Both the position numbers and the translations under genes were made by a program. A stretch of 64,000 bases of DNA from Brevibacterium sp. S111 (GTDB lineage: Bacteria > Actinomycetota > Actinomycetes > Actinomycetales > Brevibacteriaceae). The DNA is taken from NCBI RefSeq assembly GCF_004745075.1, contig NZ_RHFH01000003.1, positions 124,001-188,000 of the forward strand, given 5' to 3'. The notes under the pieces were generated by a model. That model was given only the letters and a program-made list of their open reading frames with translations, searched no databases and was not told the DNA's origin. Each line of letters begins with the position of its first letter. The stretch's first letter is position 1. This document shows, in pieces, positions 35,475 through 45,243 of this stretch.

Positions 35475-36761
35475 TCACAGGCCCCCGGTGACCTTGAGCC
35501 GGATGTAGAGGTCGGCCAGGGCACCGGGAAGATCCTCCGGTGCGGCCTGCACCGAGGACACACCGAGCCCGCGCAGACGGGTCCGCAACGAGGTCGTCGT
35601 CAGCAGCTCCGCCTCGGCGGCGGCCGCGGTGTAGATCTCCTCGGCATCACCGCGAGCCTCGGCGAGGTCACGCAGGGAAGGATCCTCGACACTGGCCACG
35701 ACCACCCGGTGACGGCTGGTCAGGGTGGGCAGGACCGGCAGAATGTCGTCGGCGAGCGTCGACTCATCGAGCTGCGTGACCAACACGACGAGCGCCTGCT
35801 GACGAGCCGTGGCCAGCACCGAGGCGGTGATCGACTCCCAATCCGCGTCGAAGAGCTCCGGATGCACCGGGGTCAATGCCACCGACAGGTCATGGACCGG
35901 GTCGTGGGCGCGTCGGCTCGAGGCCATGGCGCGCACCCGGGCATCGGCGACGATGACATCGACGCGGTCGCCTGCTCCGGTGGCCAGGGCGGTGAGCAGC
36001 AGAGACGCTTCGAGGGCCGCATCGAAGACCGTACCCTCACCGCAGCGGCGGGCGGCGAAGCGGGAGGAGTCGACGACGATGACGACCCTTCGGTCCTTCT
36101 CCGGTCGCCACGTCTTGACGACGAGATCCTGAGCGCGGGCACTGGCCCGCCAGTCGATGGAGCGCACATCATCACCGTCGACATAGTCGCGCAGCGAATC
36201 GAACTCGGTGCCCAGGCCGCGGATCATCACCGCGGACCGGCCCTCGAGCTCACGCAGCTTCTGCGTCTTCGACGGCAGTTCCCGGCGAGAGGCGAACGGG
36301 GGCAGCACACGGACTTCGGCGGGGACCTCGATGCTCTTCTGGCGGGCGATGAGACCGAGCACGCTGCGGCTGCGCACCGTCACCAGATCGGCCGGCAGGG
36401 CTCCACGCCTGACCGGCTGCAGTGCTGTGCGCACCTCGGCCTCCTCGCCGGGCGCCAGGTCATGATGTGAGCGGGTCCTCACCGCTCCGGCGCTCGGCGC
36501 CCACGCGTCACGGACGTCCAGTCGCAGTCGCCGCGGCGAATCGTTGATCAGCGTCAGCGTGCTGTGGGTCCCGGCGCCGAGGCGGACGAGGGGGCCCGGT
36601 GTGCGCTGCAGCCGCAGATCATGGATGCGGGGGACGAGGAAGAAGTCGAGGACTCCGACGATGATGAGCACCCCGATCACGATGAGCCCCATCGTCCAGG
36701 TGGGCACGAGGAGGATCGGGACGAGACCGAGGAGAGTGAGCAGGAACAGCCGGGCGGTCAT
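35475..36761 (-). CDS. DUF58 domain protein with von Willebrand A-like region
   Basis: 428 residues. Two hydrophobic segments lie at the start (about 5-42), then a DUF58 region around residue 200 (RDYVDGDDVRSIDWRASAR) and a vWA-like fold starting VVIVVDSSRF, which contains a modified metal-site DxS pattern. DUF58 proteins work with MoxR ATPases, and the MoxR gene sits directly upstream with stop and start codons touching. The pair is thought to act as a chaperone-like module for membrane or extracytoplasmic complexes. The exact client is unknown. Confidence 0.9.
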   Translation of the reverse strand: MTARLFLLTLLGLVPILLVPTWTMGLIVIGVLIIVGVLDFFLVPRIHDLRLQRTPGPLVRLGAGTHSTLTLINDSPRRLRLDVRDAWAPSAGAVRTRSHHDLAPGEEAEVRTALQPVRRGALPADLVTVRSRSVLGLIARQKSIEVPAEVRVLPPFASRRELPSKTQKLRELEGRSAVMIRGLGTEFDSLRDYVDGDDVRSIDWRASARAQDLVVKTWRPEKDRRVVIVVDSSRFAARRCGEGTVFDAALEASLLLTALATGAGDRVDVIVADARVRAMASSRRAHDPVHDLSVALTPVHPELFDADWESITASVLATARQQALVVLVTQLDESTLADDILPVLPTLTSRHRVVVASVEDPSLRDLAEARGDAEEIYTAAAAEAELLTTTSLRTRLRGLGVSSVQAAPEDLPGALADLYIRLKVTGGL

Positions 36762-37847
36762 TCAGCGCGGAACTTCGGTGGTGGCGATGATCGAATCGAG
36801 GACCTGATTGACGTCGAGGCCGTCCATCTGCGCCTCGGGCCGCAGGATGACACGGTGACCGAGCGTCATATGCGCCAGTGCCTTGACATCGTCGGGGGTG
36901 ACGTAGTTCCGTCCGCTCAGCCACGCGTGGGCGCGGGCGGCTCCGAGCATCCTCGTCGCTCCTCGGGGGGAGACACCCAGCGCCAGGGACGGGGCCCGGC
37001 GGGTGGCGCGGGCGAGATCGACGACATAGGTGATGATCTGCGGCGCGATGTATATTCCCGCGATGGCCTCACGGGCGCCGGCGATGAGGTCGGCGTCGAC
37101 GACCGGGCGCAGGCCCGCCGCCGAGAGCTCGGCGGCATCGAAGCCGCGAGCGTGGCGCTCGAGGATCTCGAACTCGTGTTCACGTTCCGGCAGGTCGAGG
37201 ACGAGTTTGAACAGGAACCGGTCGAGCTGGGCTTCCGGCAGCGGATAAGTGCCTTCATATTCGACGGGGTTCTGCGTGGCGGCGACGAGGAACGGTTCGG
37301 GCAGCCGGCGGGGACGACCACCGACGGACACCTGGTGCTCCTCCATCGCTTCGAGCAGCGCCGACTGGGTCTTCGGCGGGGTGCGGTTGATCTCATCGGC
37401 GATGAGGATGTTCGTGAACACCGGTCCGGGACGGAACGAGAAGTCAGCGGCCGAGGCGTCGAAGACCAGCGAACCGGTGACATCGCTGGGCATGAGGTCA
37501 GGGGTGAACTGGACGCGTGAACTCTCGAGGGAGACGGCGGCGGCGAAGCTGCGCACGAGGAGTGTCTTGGCAACTCCGGGCACACCTTCGAGGAGGACAT
37601 GTCCCTGGCTCAGCAGAGCGATGAGCATTCCGGTGACCGCTTGGTCCTGACCGACGACGGCTTTGGCGATCTCGGTGCGCACACCGGTGAAGGCCTCGCG
37701 CAGCGGATCCGGTCCCGGCGCAGTCACCTGCTGGGCGGGGGCCTCGCCGCCGACCGGGGTCTGCGGAGCAGGGGGCGTGTCCGGTTCGGGGGCCTCCGGC
37801 GCAGCGGGAGTCTGGGGTGCGGAGTTGTCCTGCGGCGACTGGGTCAT
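36762..37847 (-). CDS. MoxR-family AAA+ ATPase
   Basis: 361 residues. An N-terminal Pro/Ala-rich tail (1-48) is followed by the AAA+ core: Walker A EGVPGVAKTLL, Walker B LIADEINRTPPK, and sensor/arginine-finger segment LPEAQLDRFLFK. The C-terminal lid domain ends near the stop. MoxR proteins remodel partner complexes together with vWA proteins such as the DUF58 protein encoded immediately downstream. The ATG overlaps the DUF4350 stop by four bases. Confidence 0.93.
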   Translation of the reverse strand: MTQSPQDNSAPQTPAAPEAPEPDTPPAPQTPVGGEAPAQQVTAPGPDPLREAFTGVRTEIAKAVVGQDQAVTGMLIALLSQGHVLLEGVPGVAKTLLVRSFAAAVSLESSRVQFTPDLMPSDVTGSLVFDASAADFSFRPGPVFTNILIADEINRTPPKTQSALLEAMEEHQVSVGGRPRRLPEPFLVAATQNPVEYEGTYPLPEAQLDRFLFKLVLDLPEREHEFEILERHARGFDAAELSAAGLRPVVDADLIAGAREAIAGIYIAPQIITYVVDLARATRRAPSLALGVSPRGATRMLGAARAHAWLSGRNYVTPDDVKALAHMTLGHRVILRPEAQMDGLDVNQVLDSIIATTEVPR

Positions 37848-39097
37848 GGGATCTCACTTTCGATCTGGGTGAGTTGATGGACGAGGTCGGTGAGTTCGGC
37901 ATCCGTACGCACAGGAGCCGAGACGAAGACATGATGGAGCAGAGCCGGATCCGCCCCGGTGGTTGCGGCGATGCGGTCGAGGATGTCCGGCATGCGGGCA
38001 TCGGGGCTCAGCGCCAGACGTTTGGCGATCCTCAGCAGCGCCGCTGTGCGCAGAGTGTGCAGAGCACCGGCACGGTCGTGGCTGCGGGAGCTCAGGGCAG
38101 CACGGCCGTGGACTGTCTCCACAGCGGGCACGATCGCGGGCAGTCGCTCGACGGCCAGGGGGCCGAACCTCCGCCCGAGGACGAGGAGGAGGACGAGCGT
38201 GCAGGGGATGAGCCACAGGGCACCGGCGAGGAACCACCTGGGCACGTAGTCGATGAGCGACGGCGGCGGTTGCTCATCGGCGTCGAACTGCGGGTAGTAC
38301 ACGACGAGATGGTCGGTCTCCGACAGCGTCGAGAGGGCCAGGGCGGCGTTGCCCTCCTCATCGATGTGTTCGTTCGTCACCCACTCCGGATTGCCGATCA
38401 CGGTCAGGGGGACCGGACCACCGGTATCGGTGACGAGCTGTCCGCGCGCGGATCCGGGAGCCACCTCGGCGCCGTCGACCTCCGTCACACCCGGGCCCGC
38501 GAACGGGTAGCACGCGGTGATGCCGTCGGTGCCCTTCGCCGTTTCGGCGTATTCCATCTCACCGGTGGTCACGGTGCCGGCGGCACGGGCACTCGGGGCC
38601 GAACAGTCCGGTTGTGACACCGGGTCCGGGGTGCTCAGCGGACTCCCATTGTCATTGACGGTGATGCGGTCGGTGAATGAGGCGACGTTCGCGCCCGGGT
38701 CGACGAGCGCGAGCCGATTGGCGTGCTTGCGCAGAGTGAATTCGAACCCGTTGATGTCCCCGGCCGACAGGGCATCGGTGTTGGCGGGGATGAGCAGGGT
38801 CGTATCGGGACGTGCGGCTGCGGTGCGTGCCGTCTTCTTGTCCTCGGTGGTGGTCACCTCGACGCCGTGGGCGCGCAGCGTCTCGACAAGAGCCTTCGTC
38901 CCGCTCCGCGAGGTCGAATCAAAGTGGAGGGGCTCGTCGACTTCGTCATCGGTTGTGAGGACCATCATCGCGATGACGACGATGAGGATGACGATGGCCG
39001 CTGTGATCCAGACTCCGACCGAACGCATCCGGGTGCCGAAGGGGATGCGGGTGCTCGAACGGGTGCCGCGGGTGGCCACATCCAGCTGTGCGCTCAT
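37844..39097 (-). CDS. DUF4350 domain membrane protein
   Basis: About 417 residues. ATG 39097 (MSAQLDVATRG) is chosen for AGGAGG 8 bases upstream; a longer frame to 39157 lacks support. One N-terminal span (about 28-47) is followed by an extracytoplasmic DUF4350 domain (about 55-260), a second span (WFLAGALWLIPCTLVLLLVLG) and a cytosolic C-terminal helical part. The family is typically found between DUF4129 and MoxR, as here. The biochemical role is unknown. Confidence 0.87.
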   Translation of the reverse strand: MSAQLDVATRGTRSSTRIPFGTRMRSVGVWITAAIVILIVVIAMMVLTTDDEVDEPLHFDSTSRSGTKALVETLRAHGVEVTTTEDKKTARTAAARPDTTLLIPANTDALSAGDINGFEFTLRKHANRLALVDPGANVASFTDRITVNDNGSPLSTPDPVSQPDCSAPSARAAGTVTTGEMEYAETAKGTDGITACYPFAGPGVTEVDGAEVAPGSARGQLVTDTGGPVPLTVIGNPEWVTNEHIDEEGNAALALSTLSETDHLVVYYPQFDADEQPPPSLIDYVPRWFLAGALWLIPCTLVLLLVLGRRFGPLAVERLPAIVPAVETVHGRAALSSRSHDRAGALHTLRTAALLRIAKRLALSPDARMPDILDRIAATTGADPALLHHVFVSAPVRTDAELTDLVHQLTQIESEIP

Positions 39098-39795
39098 GCC
39101 GGTGCCTCCTGCCTGTTGCGGACCGGCAGCGCGCTCAGGCTCCGGTCGAGAGCGCACTGCTGCGCGTAAACCGCGGACAGGTCTCGGTCCGGTCGCGACC
39201 GCTGTGCGGTCCTCTGTCCGTAGAGGAGGTCGTTGAAGACCTCAGCGACGCGGTGCAGGTCCGGGCCGTGGTCGGGCAGGGCCGCCTCGGCGTCGTGGGC
39301 GATCTCATTGGCCGTCGCCGAGGACTCCAACGACACGATCTGCTTGACCGAGAGGACCGCGAAGATCGCGCGGGACTCGTCGATGACCGCAGTCTCGAAG
39401 TCTCCCGCGGCCGCGGCCCGGGCCGCGCTCTCGCGCCACGGACCGGGTTCGGGCAGGGACACGACCGGGTCGAAGGCCGACAGCGGGAGGCCGGTGCGGC
39501 GGAACCCGGCACGGCGGATGCGCCAGATGATGAGGGCGATGATCGCGATCACGGCGAGCACGACGAGGAGCAGCAGCCACGGCGAATTCGCCCCCAGCGC
39601 GGCGCTGACGAGGGAATCCCACAGGGAGGACAGCCACTGGCCGATCTGCTCGAGCGGGGTGAGGTCGTTGGCCGCGTATTCCTGCTTCGACAGTTCATGT
39701 TCGACCCATTCGCGGCCGGTCCTGCGGTCGATGCTCGCCGAGGCGGCGCTGAGCTGGGCCACCGAGACCGCGGTGGTGAAGAGGCTGCCGGTCAT
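39094..39795 (-). CDS. DUF4129 domain membrane protein
   Basis: 233 residues with an N-terminal hydrophobic segment (1-20), a second span (about 72-92, WLLLLVVLAVIAIIALIIW) and a C-terminal helical DUF4129 domain ending YGQRTAQRSRPDRDLSAVYA. DUF4129 proteins often pair with transglutaminase or MoxR/DUF58 genes. It overlaps both neighbours by four bases (ATGA), indicating tight translational coupling through the operon. Confidence 0.87.
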   Translation of the reverse strand: MTGSLFTTAVSVAQLSAASASIDRRTGREWVEHELSKQEYAANDLTPLEQIGQWLSSLWDSLVSAALGANSPWLLLLVVLAVIAIIALIIWRIRRAGFRRTGLPLSAFDPVVSLPEPGPWRESAARAAAAGDFETAVIDESRAIFAVLSVKQIVSLESSATANEIAHDAEAALPDHGPDLHRVAEVFNDLLYGQRTAQRSRPDRDLSAVYAQQCALDRSLSALPVRNRQEAPA

Positions 39796-40859
39796 CGCTC
39801 CTCCTCACTGCGGATGAGGATGAGGTCGAGACCTTCGGTGCGCATCTGCTGGTCGAAGTAGCAGACCGTGACGAGGCAGGAGAAGTAGGCGAAGAGCACG
39901 GCTGAGGAGATCAGCGTCAGAGCCAGCAGCAGACCGCCGGCGACGACTCCGAGGACGAGCTGTGCGGTGTCGTTGCCCTCCGTCGTGGCGAAGCCGAGGC
40001 CGACGGCGATGGAGATGACGAAGACCAGCGGTGAGATGACGAGCTGGACGAGCTGATTCGACAGGAAATAGCCGAGCGCCAGCTGACCGAGCAGCCTCCA
40101 GTACCCGCGCGATGTCAGCGCCCACGACCGGCGGATCCCGGCGCGCACATTGAGATCCTCGACGACGATCGATGCGCCGAGGAAGGACAGGCGCAGATTG
40201 ATCCACAGGAGTGCGAGCAGCCACAGCAGCACGGCGATTCCGGCCCAGACGAAGGCGAGAACCGGAGAATCGATGAGAGCGAACAGAGCGGTGGGGGCGG
40301 CGAGGGCGAGCAGCAGGCCGAGGTTGATCGCCGACATGAGCACGGTCGCTGAGACCAGGCGCAGCCGACGGCCGGCTAGGGCCTTCCACGCCTCGGACAG
40401 GGTGGTCCTGCGTGCTCCGAAGGAGGCGCGGGTGCCGGTGGCGATGAGTCCGGAGAGCAGATGTGCCAGTCCGAGGCTGAGCAGGCTGAGAGCAGCCGAT
40501 CCCAGCTGGGCGAGGGCGAGGAAGCCGGAGAGGGCCTCGTCGTTGCCGCTGAGATCGTAGAGGAACGGCAGGAACTGCACGGCGACGAATGTGCCGATGG
40601 CGGTGAGCAGAAGGCTCCAGAGCGTGAAGACGATGAGGGAGGAGCCGATGCTCAGCCCCGGCGCGAATCGCAGCAGCCGAAACCCGGAATCGAGTGCCTC
40701 GATGAAGGTCAGCGGACGTTTGGGCAACAGTCCGCGAGGCGGCGGAGGCGCCCAGCTGTGATGCGGGGCGGATGCGGTGCGGGCCTGCCATCGGCCGGTG
40801 TGCCAGTCGACCTCCGAGGTCCATGCATTCGAGCGTCCCATCACTGCCAATCCTGCCAT
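39792..40859 (-). CDS. Multi-span membrane protein (glycerophosphodiester phosphodiesterase membrane-domain-like)
   Basis: 355 residues. A Pro-rich cytosolic N-terminus (1-50) is followed by about six to seven hydrophobic segments. The paired ELxNLRLSF-like segment (LLWINLRLSFLGASIVVED) and the VRAGIRRSWALTSRGYWRLLG region resemble integral-membrane domains found in this family. It is the first gene of the five-gene operon running to DUF58, with AGGAGAA before ATG 40859. It is divergent from mtrA. The function is unknown. Confidence 0.82.
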   Translation of the reverse strand: MAGLAVMGRSNAWTSEVDWHTGRWQARTASAPHHSWAPPPPRGLLPKRPLTFIEALDSGFRLLRFAPGLSIGSSLIVFTLWSLLLTAIGTFVAVQFLPFLYDLSGNDEALSGFLALAQLGSAALSLLSLGLAHLLSGLIATGTRASFGARRTTLSEAWKALAGRRLRLVSATVLMSAINLGLLLALAAPTALFALIDSPVLAFVWAGIAVLLWLLALLWINLRLSFLGASIVVEDLNVRAGIRRSWALTSRGYWRLLGQLALGYFLSNQLVQLVISPLVFVISIAVGLGFATTEGNDTAQLVLGVVAGGLLLALTLISSAVLFAYFSCLVTVCYFDQQMRTEGLDLILIRSEEER

Positions 40860-40963
40860 GATTCTCCTGTTCGTGCCGAGCAGAGGCCACGTGATGACCG
40901 AGGTGGTCGGCTCGGCCCGATAGGGTAGGAGTGTCGGGAACGAAAGAACAGGCGAACATAAGG

Positions 40964-40969
40964 GACAAT
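40964..40969 (+). promoter_or_regulatory. Possible -10 box for a leaderless mtrA transcript
   Basis: GACAAT (four of six to TATAAT) ends 7 bases before ATG 40976, placing +1 on the start codon. AGGGA lies 11 bases before the ATG, too far to be a strong ribosome site. The divergent gap 40860-40975 otherwise holds only a GCCGAGC/GCTCGGC inverted repeat (40875-40916). Confidence 0.35.
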
Positions 40970-40975
40970 GGGAGC

Positions 40976-41656
40976 ATGAACGCTCGAATCCTCGTAGTTG
41001 ATGATGACACGGCTTTGGCCGAAATGATCGGAATTGTGCTCAAAAGTGAAGGCTTCGAGCCCTTCTTCTGTGCCACAGGCGACCAGGCGTTCGAGGAGTT
41101 CCAGAAGGTCAGCCCGGACCTCGTCCTCCTCGACCTGATGCTGCCGGGCAAGGACGGTCTCGAAGTCTGCCGAGAGATCCGCGAGGTGTCCTCGGTGCCG
41201 ATCATCATGCTCACGGCGAAATCGGACACCGTCGACGTCGTCCTCGGTCTCGAATCCGGTGCCGACGACTATGTGCCGAAGCCATTCAAACCCAAGGAGC
41301 TCATCGCCCGTGTCCGTGCCCGCCTGCGGATCTCCGAACCGCAGGCCCCGGAGCTGCTGACCGTCGGCGATGTCGTCGTCGACGTGGCCGGCCACACCGT
41401 GACCAAGGGCGGTTCCCCGGTATCGCTGACTCCCCTCGAATTCGATCTGCTGGTGGCCTTGGCCCGCAAACCCTGGCAGGTGTTCTCTCGTGAGACTCTC
41501 CTCGAAGAGGTCTGGGGCTACCGTCATGCCGCCGACACTCGACTGGTCAACGTGCACGTGCAGCGGCTGCGGTCGAAGATCGAACGCGACCCAGAGAAAC
41601 CCGACATCATCGTCACTGTCCGCGGCGTCGGCTATAAGGCCGGCAGAGCCGCGTGA
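40976..41656 (+). CDS. mtrA: Response regulator MtrA
   Basis: OmpR-type regulator, 226 residues, controlling cell-wall hydrolase and division genes in actinobacteria. The receiver domain has the acidic pair near D10/D11, phospho-acceptor D53 (LLDLMLPG) and the conserved Lys in VPKPFKPKE. The winged-helix DNA-binding domain (about 130-226) ends in VRGVGYKAG. The order mtrA-mtrB-lpqB is diagnostic. The stop overlaps the mtrB GTG (GTGA). Confidence 0.96.
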   Translation: MNARILVVDDDTALAEMIGIVLKSEGFEPFFCATGDQAFEEFQKVSPDLVLLDLMLPGKDGLEVCREIREVSSVPIIMLTAKSDTVDVVLGLESGADDYVPKPFKPKELIARVRARLRISEPQAPELLTVGDVVVDVAGHTVTKGGSPVSLTPLEFDLLVALARKPWQVFSRETLLEEVWGYRHAADTRLVNVHVQRLRSKIERDPEKPDIIVTVRGVGYKAGRAA

Positions 41657-43479
41657 GTTCCGGGTCGGCAGCGGGCGGGCCCATCCGCACCGCGGCCTCG
41701 GCACTGCGAACGTTCTGGAGTTTCATCCTTCGATCGTTCAGCCACTCCCTGCAGGTCAGGATCGTCGCTCTCACCATCGTGCTCACTTCGGTGGCGATCT
41801 TCGGAGTCGGCACCTATATGTCCCAGCAGATCGCCCGCGGCCTCTTTGACACCCGTCTGGACTCTCTGTCCTCACAGGCCCGGTCGATCCTTTCCGAGCT
41901 GCGTTCTCTGGCTCCCGTCGATGGTCAGGCGGTGACTCAGGACACCCTGTCTTCGCAGTTGTCGTCGATCTACAACCGTTCGGCCGGGTCGGTGTATTCG
42001 CTGACACTGGAGCCGAAGGAACCGAACTCCTCGTTCACCACGATCACCGCCGGCGTCGCCGAGGAGGACGGGGAAACGGCGAAGGTGCCCGTCACCGACG
42101 AACTGCGCGAAGCCATCCGCAAAGCCCCGACCGATGACAAGCTCTACCAATCAGTGAGTCTGCCGGACGGCAACGGCCCCGGACTGCTCATCACCCAGGA
42201 GCTGCAGATCCCGGGCGCCGGCCAATTCCAGCTCTATTACCTGGGCGATCTCAGCGAACAGCAGGACACCCTGAACTTCGTGCAGAGGTCGATGTTCGTC
42301 GCCGCACTCGTCCTCGTCGTCCTCGTCGGTGCCGTCGCCTGGATCGTCACACGCCTCGTCGTCACCCCTGTGCGCACGGGGGCCGAAGTCGCCCGCCTCA
42401 TCGCCGACGGTGACCTCGACGAACGCATGCCCGTGCACGGCAACGACGAGATCGCGGTGCTCGGTGAGAGCTTCAACGACATGGCCGACACTCTGCAGCA
42501 TCAGATCGAGCAGATGGAACGGCTGTCCGTGCTGCAGCGTCAGTTCGTCTCCGACGTCTCGCACGAACTGCGCACACCGCTGACGACGATCCGCGCCGCC
42601 GCGGACCTCATCTACGACTCGCGTGACGAACTCGACCCCGTCACCGCCCGCAGCGCCGAGCTGCTGAATTCGCAGGCCGAACGCTTCGACAATCTGCTCT
42701 CCGACCTGCTCGAGATCTCCCGCTACGATGCCGGTGCCGCAGCGCTCGTGGCCAAACCCGTCGACATCGGGGCCATCGTCACCTCCGTCATCGAGACGGT
42801 GTCGATGGTCGCCGAGCAGATGTCGACGGGCATCGTCGTCCACGCCCCGTCCTCGCCGGTGATGGCCGAGGCCGACCGGGTGCGCATCACCCGCATCGTG
42901 CGCAATCTCGTGGTGAATGCGATCGAGCATGGTGACGGCAACCCGATCGACATCTATGTCGCCTCCAATGCCGAGGCCGTCGCAGTCAGCGTGCGCGACC
43001 ACGGTGTGGGCATGAACTTGGAACAGGTCGAGCATGTCTTCGACCGGTTCTGGCGCGCCGACCCGGCCCGCAAACGCACCCTCGGCGGTTCCGGGCTGGG
43101 CTTGGCGATCTCACTCGAGGACGCTCACCTGCACAGCGGGTGGCTGCAGGTCTGGGGCAAACCCGGCGAGGGGTCCTGTTTCCGTCTGACGATTCCGCGT
43201 CGCCCGGATCAGGAGATCACCTCCTCACCGCTGCCGCTGCCGCCCCGCGATGCGCAGATCCAGGGTGCCGCCCTCGTCGCCGGTCCTCTGTCTTCCGATG
43301 GATCCGTGCGGATCCAGACCGGGTCGATCCCGATCGTCGTTGAAACCGATCAGACGATGGCCGCCGAGGACGAACAGCAGGACACCGATGCCGCCGAGGC
43401 GGCGGATTCCGATGAGGACGACAACCGCCTCGGCGACGCCGCCGAGACCGATGGCGAAGGCGAAGGAGGCCGATCATGA
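41653..43479 (+). CDS. mtrB: Sensor histidine kinase MtrB
   Basis: 608-residue membrane kinase that phosphorylates MtrA. Two spans (about 32-54 and 210-232) flank an extracytoplasmic sensor, followed by HAMP (VTPVRTGAEVARLI), HisKA with phospho-His304 (SDVSHELRTPLTT) and the HATPase domain (NAIEHGDG, DHGVGM, GGSGLGLAI). The acidic C-terminal 70 residues (about 520-608) are disordered and specific. It overlaps mtrA and lpqB by four bases each. Confidence 0.96.
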   Translation: MSSGSAAGGPIRTAASALRTFWSFILRSFSHSLQVRIVALTIVLTSVAIFGVGTYMSQQIARGLFDTRLDSLSSQARSILSELRSLAPVDGQAVTQDTLSSQLSSIYNRSAGSVYSLTLEPKEPNSSFTTITAGVAEEDGETAKVPVTDELREAIRKAPTDDKLYQSVSLPDGNGPGLLITQELQIPGAGQFQLYYLGDLSEQQDTLNFVQRSMFVAALVLVVLVGAVAWIVTRLVVTPVRTGAEVARLIADGDLDERMPVHGNDEIAVLGESFNDMADTLQHQIEQMERLSVLQRQFVSDVSHELRTPLTTIRAAADLIYDSRDELDPVTARSAELLNSQAERFDNLLSDLLEISRYDAGAAALVAKPVDIGAIVTSVIETVSMVAEQMSTGIVVHAPSSPVMAEADRVRITRIVRNLVVNAIEHGDGNPIDIYVASNAEAVAVSVRDHGVGMNLEQVEHVFDRFWRADPARKRTLGGSGLGLAISLEDAHLHSGWLQVWGKPGEGSCFRLTIPRRPDQEITSSPLPLPPRDAQIQGAALVAGPLSSDGSVRIQTGSIPIVVETDQTMAAEDEQQDTDAAEAADSDEDDNRLGDAAETDGEGEGGRS

Positions 43480-45200
43480 CATCGCTGCAGTCACGAAGGT
43501 TCCGCGTGCGGACGATCCTGGTCTCCGTATTCGCCTCTCTCGCCCTTGTCGGCTGCTCGTCGATCCCGACCTCCTCACCGGTCGGCCACATCGAAGACGA
43601 TTCGGGGGATCCCGGGGCCAGCAATGCCCGCATCCCCGACGGGCCTGAACCCGGCGACAGCATTTCGGAGATCGTGCGCGGATTCCTCGCCGCGGGCGCG
43701 GGAACCGGCAACAACTTCTCCGTCGCCCGTTCATTCCTCACCGAGGCCGAAGCGCAGGAGTGGAGTCCGCAGGAATCCGTGTCGGTGCTGCCCAACGACA
43801 CGGACATCGATTCCTTGAACCAAGAGGTCACCTCCGACCAGAAGACCCTGAGCATGTCGGCCCCGGTGGTCGGCCTCGTCGACTCCTCCGGCGTGTACAA
43901 CTCGACGAAACCCGGCACCCAGTCGACTCTGGAGTTCTCGCTGCGGCAGGAGAACGGCGAATGGCGGATCTCCTCGGCCCCGGACGGCCTGCTCATCAGC
44001 CAGTCCGATTTCCGCACGATCTTCCTCAACTACTCGCTGCAGTTCTTCACCTCCGACTACTCGTATCTCGTCCCCGACTCCCGGTGGTTCCTCCGCTCCT
44101 CGTCGACCCCGACTGCGCTGATGAACGAACTGCTCAGCGGGCCGGCCCCGTATCTGTCGGGCGCGGTGATCACCGCTGTCCCGGACGGCGCGAAGCTCAG
44201 CGAATCGAACGTTGTGACGATCGAGAACGGGGTCGCACATGTGTCGTTGGGACCGCAGAGCCCCGCCCTCTCGGACCGGGAGAAGGGGCTGATCCGCCAG
44301 CAGATCTCAACGACTCTTCAGGTCATCCCCTCGGTCTCGAGCATCGAACTGAGCATCGGCGGGCAGACGATCTCTGCGAGCCTGCAGCCGAAGACCGACA
44401 CGTCCATCCAGGTCGACGGTCCTCCCGTGGTGCTCGCCGACAACCGGCTCTCCCGGGTTTCGGGCACCACCGTGGCCAAGGTCGAGAACAGTCCGAACCT
44501 CAAGGGGAAGAAGGCCAGCGATCCTGCGGTCTCGCTCGATGATTCCCTGTACGTGTACCTGCAGAACGAGCGCCGGGAACTCATGCGGTTGAAATCTGAC
44601 GCGGTCGACGCCACCCCGATCCTCGAGGGCAGACAGCTCGTGCGTCCGAGTATCGACCGGTTCAACATGACGTGGACCGGGGAGGCCGCGAACAAGGGCG
44701 AGCTCAAGGCGGTGGGCCGTGACGGCAAGGTCTTCACCGTGGCCGTGGACTTCCTCTCCGGCAGGCAGCTCGCCGACGTCGAAGTCTCCCGCGACGGCAC
44801 CCGAGTCGCCCTGCTCAGTCGCCACAAGGGGGAACCGGACCGCATCGACGTCGTGGGCATCCCCCGGGACAAGGCCGGAAACCCGTCCGGCCACGCCTCC
44901 GAGACCCCGATCTCCGTGGGCGCGAACTTCGACGAGGTCAAGGACGTCTCCTGGGCCGGTTCGACCAATCTGGTGGCTCTGGCGGCCGAAGAGGGCGACT
45001 CCGCGCAGCCGTTCCGCATCGGCGTCACCGGTCCCTCGGAGCAGCTCGGTGAGGTCTCCGGCGGAAGCCGTATCGCCGGTGGCGCCGATGGCCGCTCGAT
45101 CCTGGTCACCGGCTCCGAGGGGGCGCTGTATTCGTATAACTCGAATGCGTGGCAGAAACTCGTCGATGTTGCGGCGAAGGATCCGTCCTACCCCGGCTGA
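43476..45200 (+). CDS. lpqB: Lipoprotein LpqB, MtrAB accessory
   Basis: 574-residue lipoprotein with signal peptide and lipobox ending in Cys27 (LALVGC). It contains a GerMN-type domain (about 190-300) followed by a beta-propeller-like C-terminal half. In mycobacteria and streptomycetes LpqB interacts with the MtrB sensor outside the membrane and modulates MtrA phosphorylation. The start overlaps the mtrB stop (ATGA), so it is the third gene of the operon. Confidence 0.95.
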   Translation: MTSLQSRRFRVRTILVSVFASLALVGCSSIPTSSPVGHIEDDSGDPGASNARIPDGPEPGDSISEIVRGFLAAGAGTGNNFSVARSFLTEAEAQEWSPQESVSVLPNDTDIDSLNQEVTSDQKTLSMSAPVVGLVDSSGVYNSTKPGTQSTLEFSLRQENGEWRISSAPDGLLISQSDFRTIFLNYSLQFFTSDYSYLVPDSRWFLRSSSTPTALMNELLSGPAPYLSGAVITAVPDGAKLSESNVVTIENGVAHVSLGPQSPALSDREKGLIRQQISTTLQVIPSVSSIELSIGGQTISASLQPKTDTSIQVDGPPVVLADNRLSRVSGTTVAKVENSPNLKGKKASDPAVSLDDSLYVYLQNERRELMRLKSDAVDATPILEGRQLVRPSIDRFNMTWTGEAANKGELKAVGRDGKVFTVAVDFLSGRQLADVEVSRDGTRVALLSRHKGEPDRIDVVGIPRDKAGNPSGHASETPISVGANFDEVKDVSWAGSTNLVALAAEEGDSAQPFRIGVTGPSEQLGEVSGGSRIAGGADGRSILVTGSEGALYSYNSNAWQKLVDVAAKDPSYPG

Positions 45201-45231
45201 CCGCTAGGCCCGTGGGGTTGCGGGCGCATAG

Positions 45232-45237
45232 TAGATT
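45232..45237 (+). promoter_or_regulatory. -10 box for a leaderless comF transcript
   Basis: TAGATT ends exactly 7 bases before ATG 45244, so +1 would be the A of the start codon. No ribosome site lies between them (GCTCCC). No clear -35 box is seen. Confidence 0.5.
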
Positions 45238-45243
45238 GCTCCC

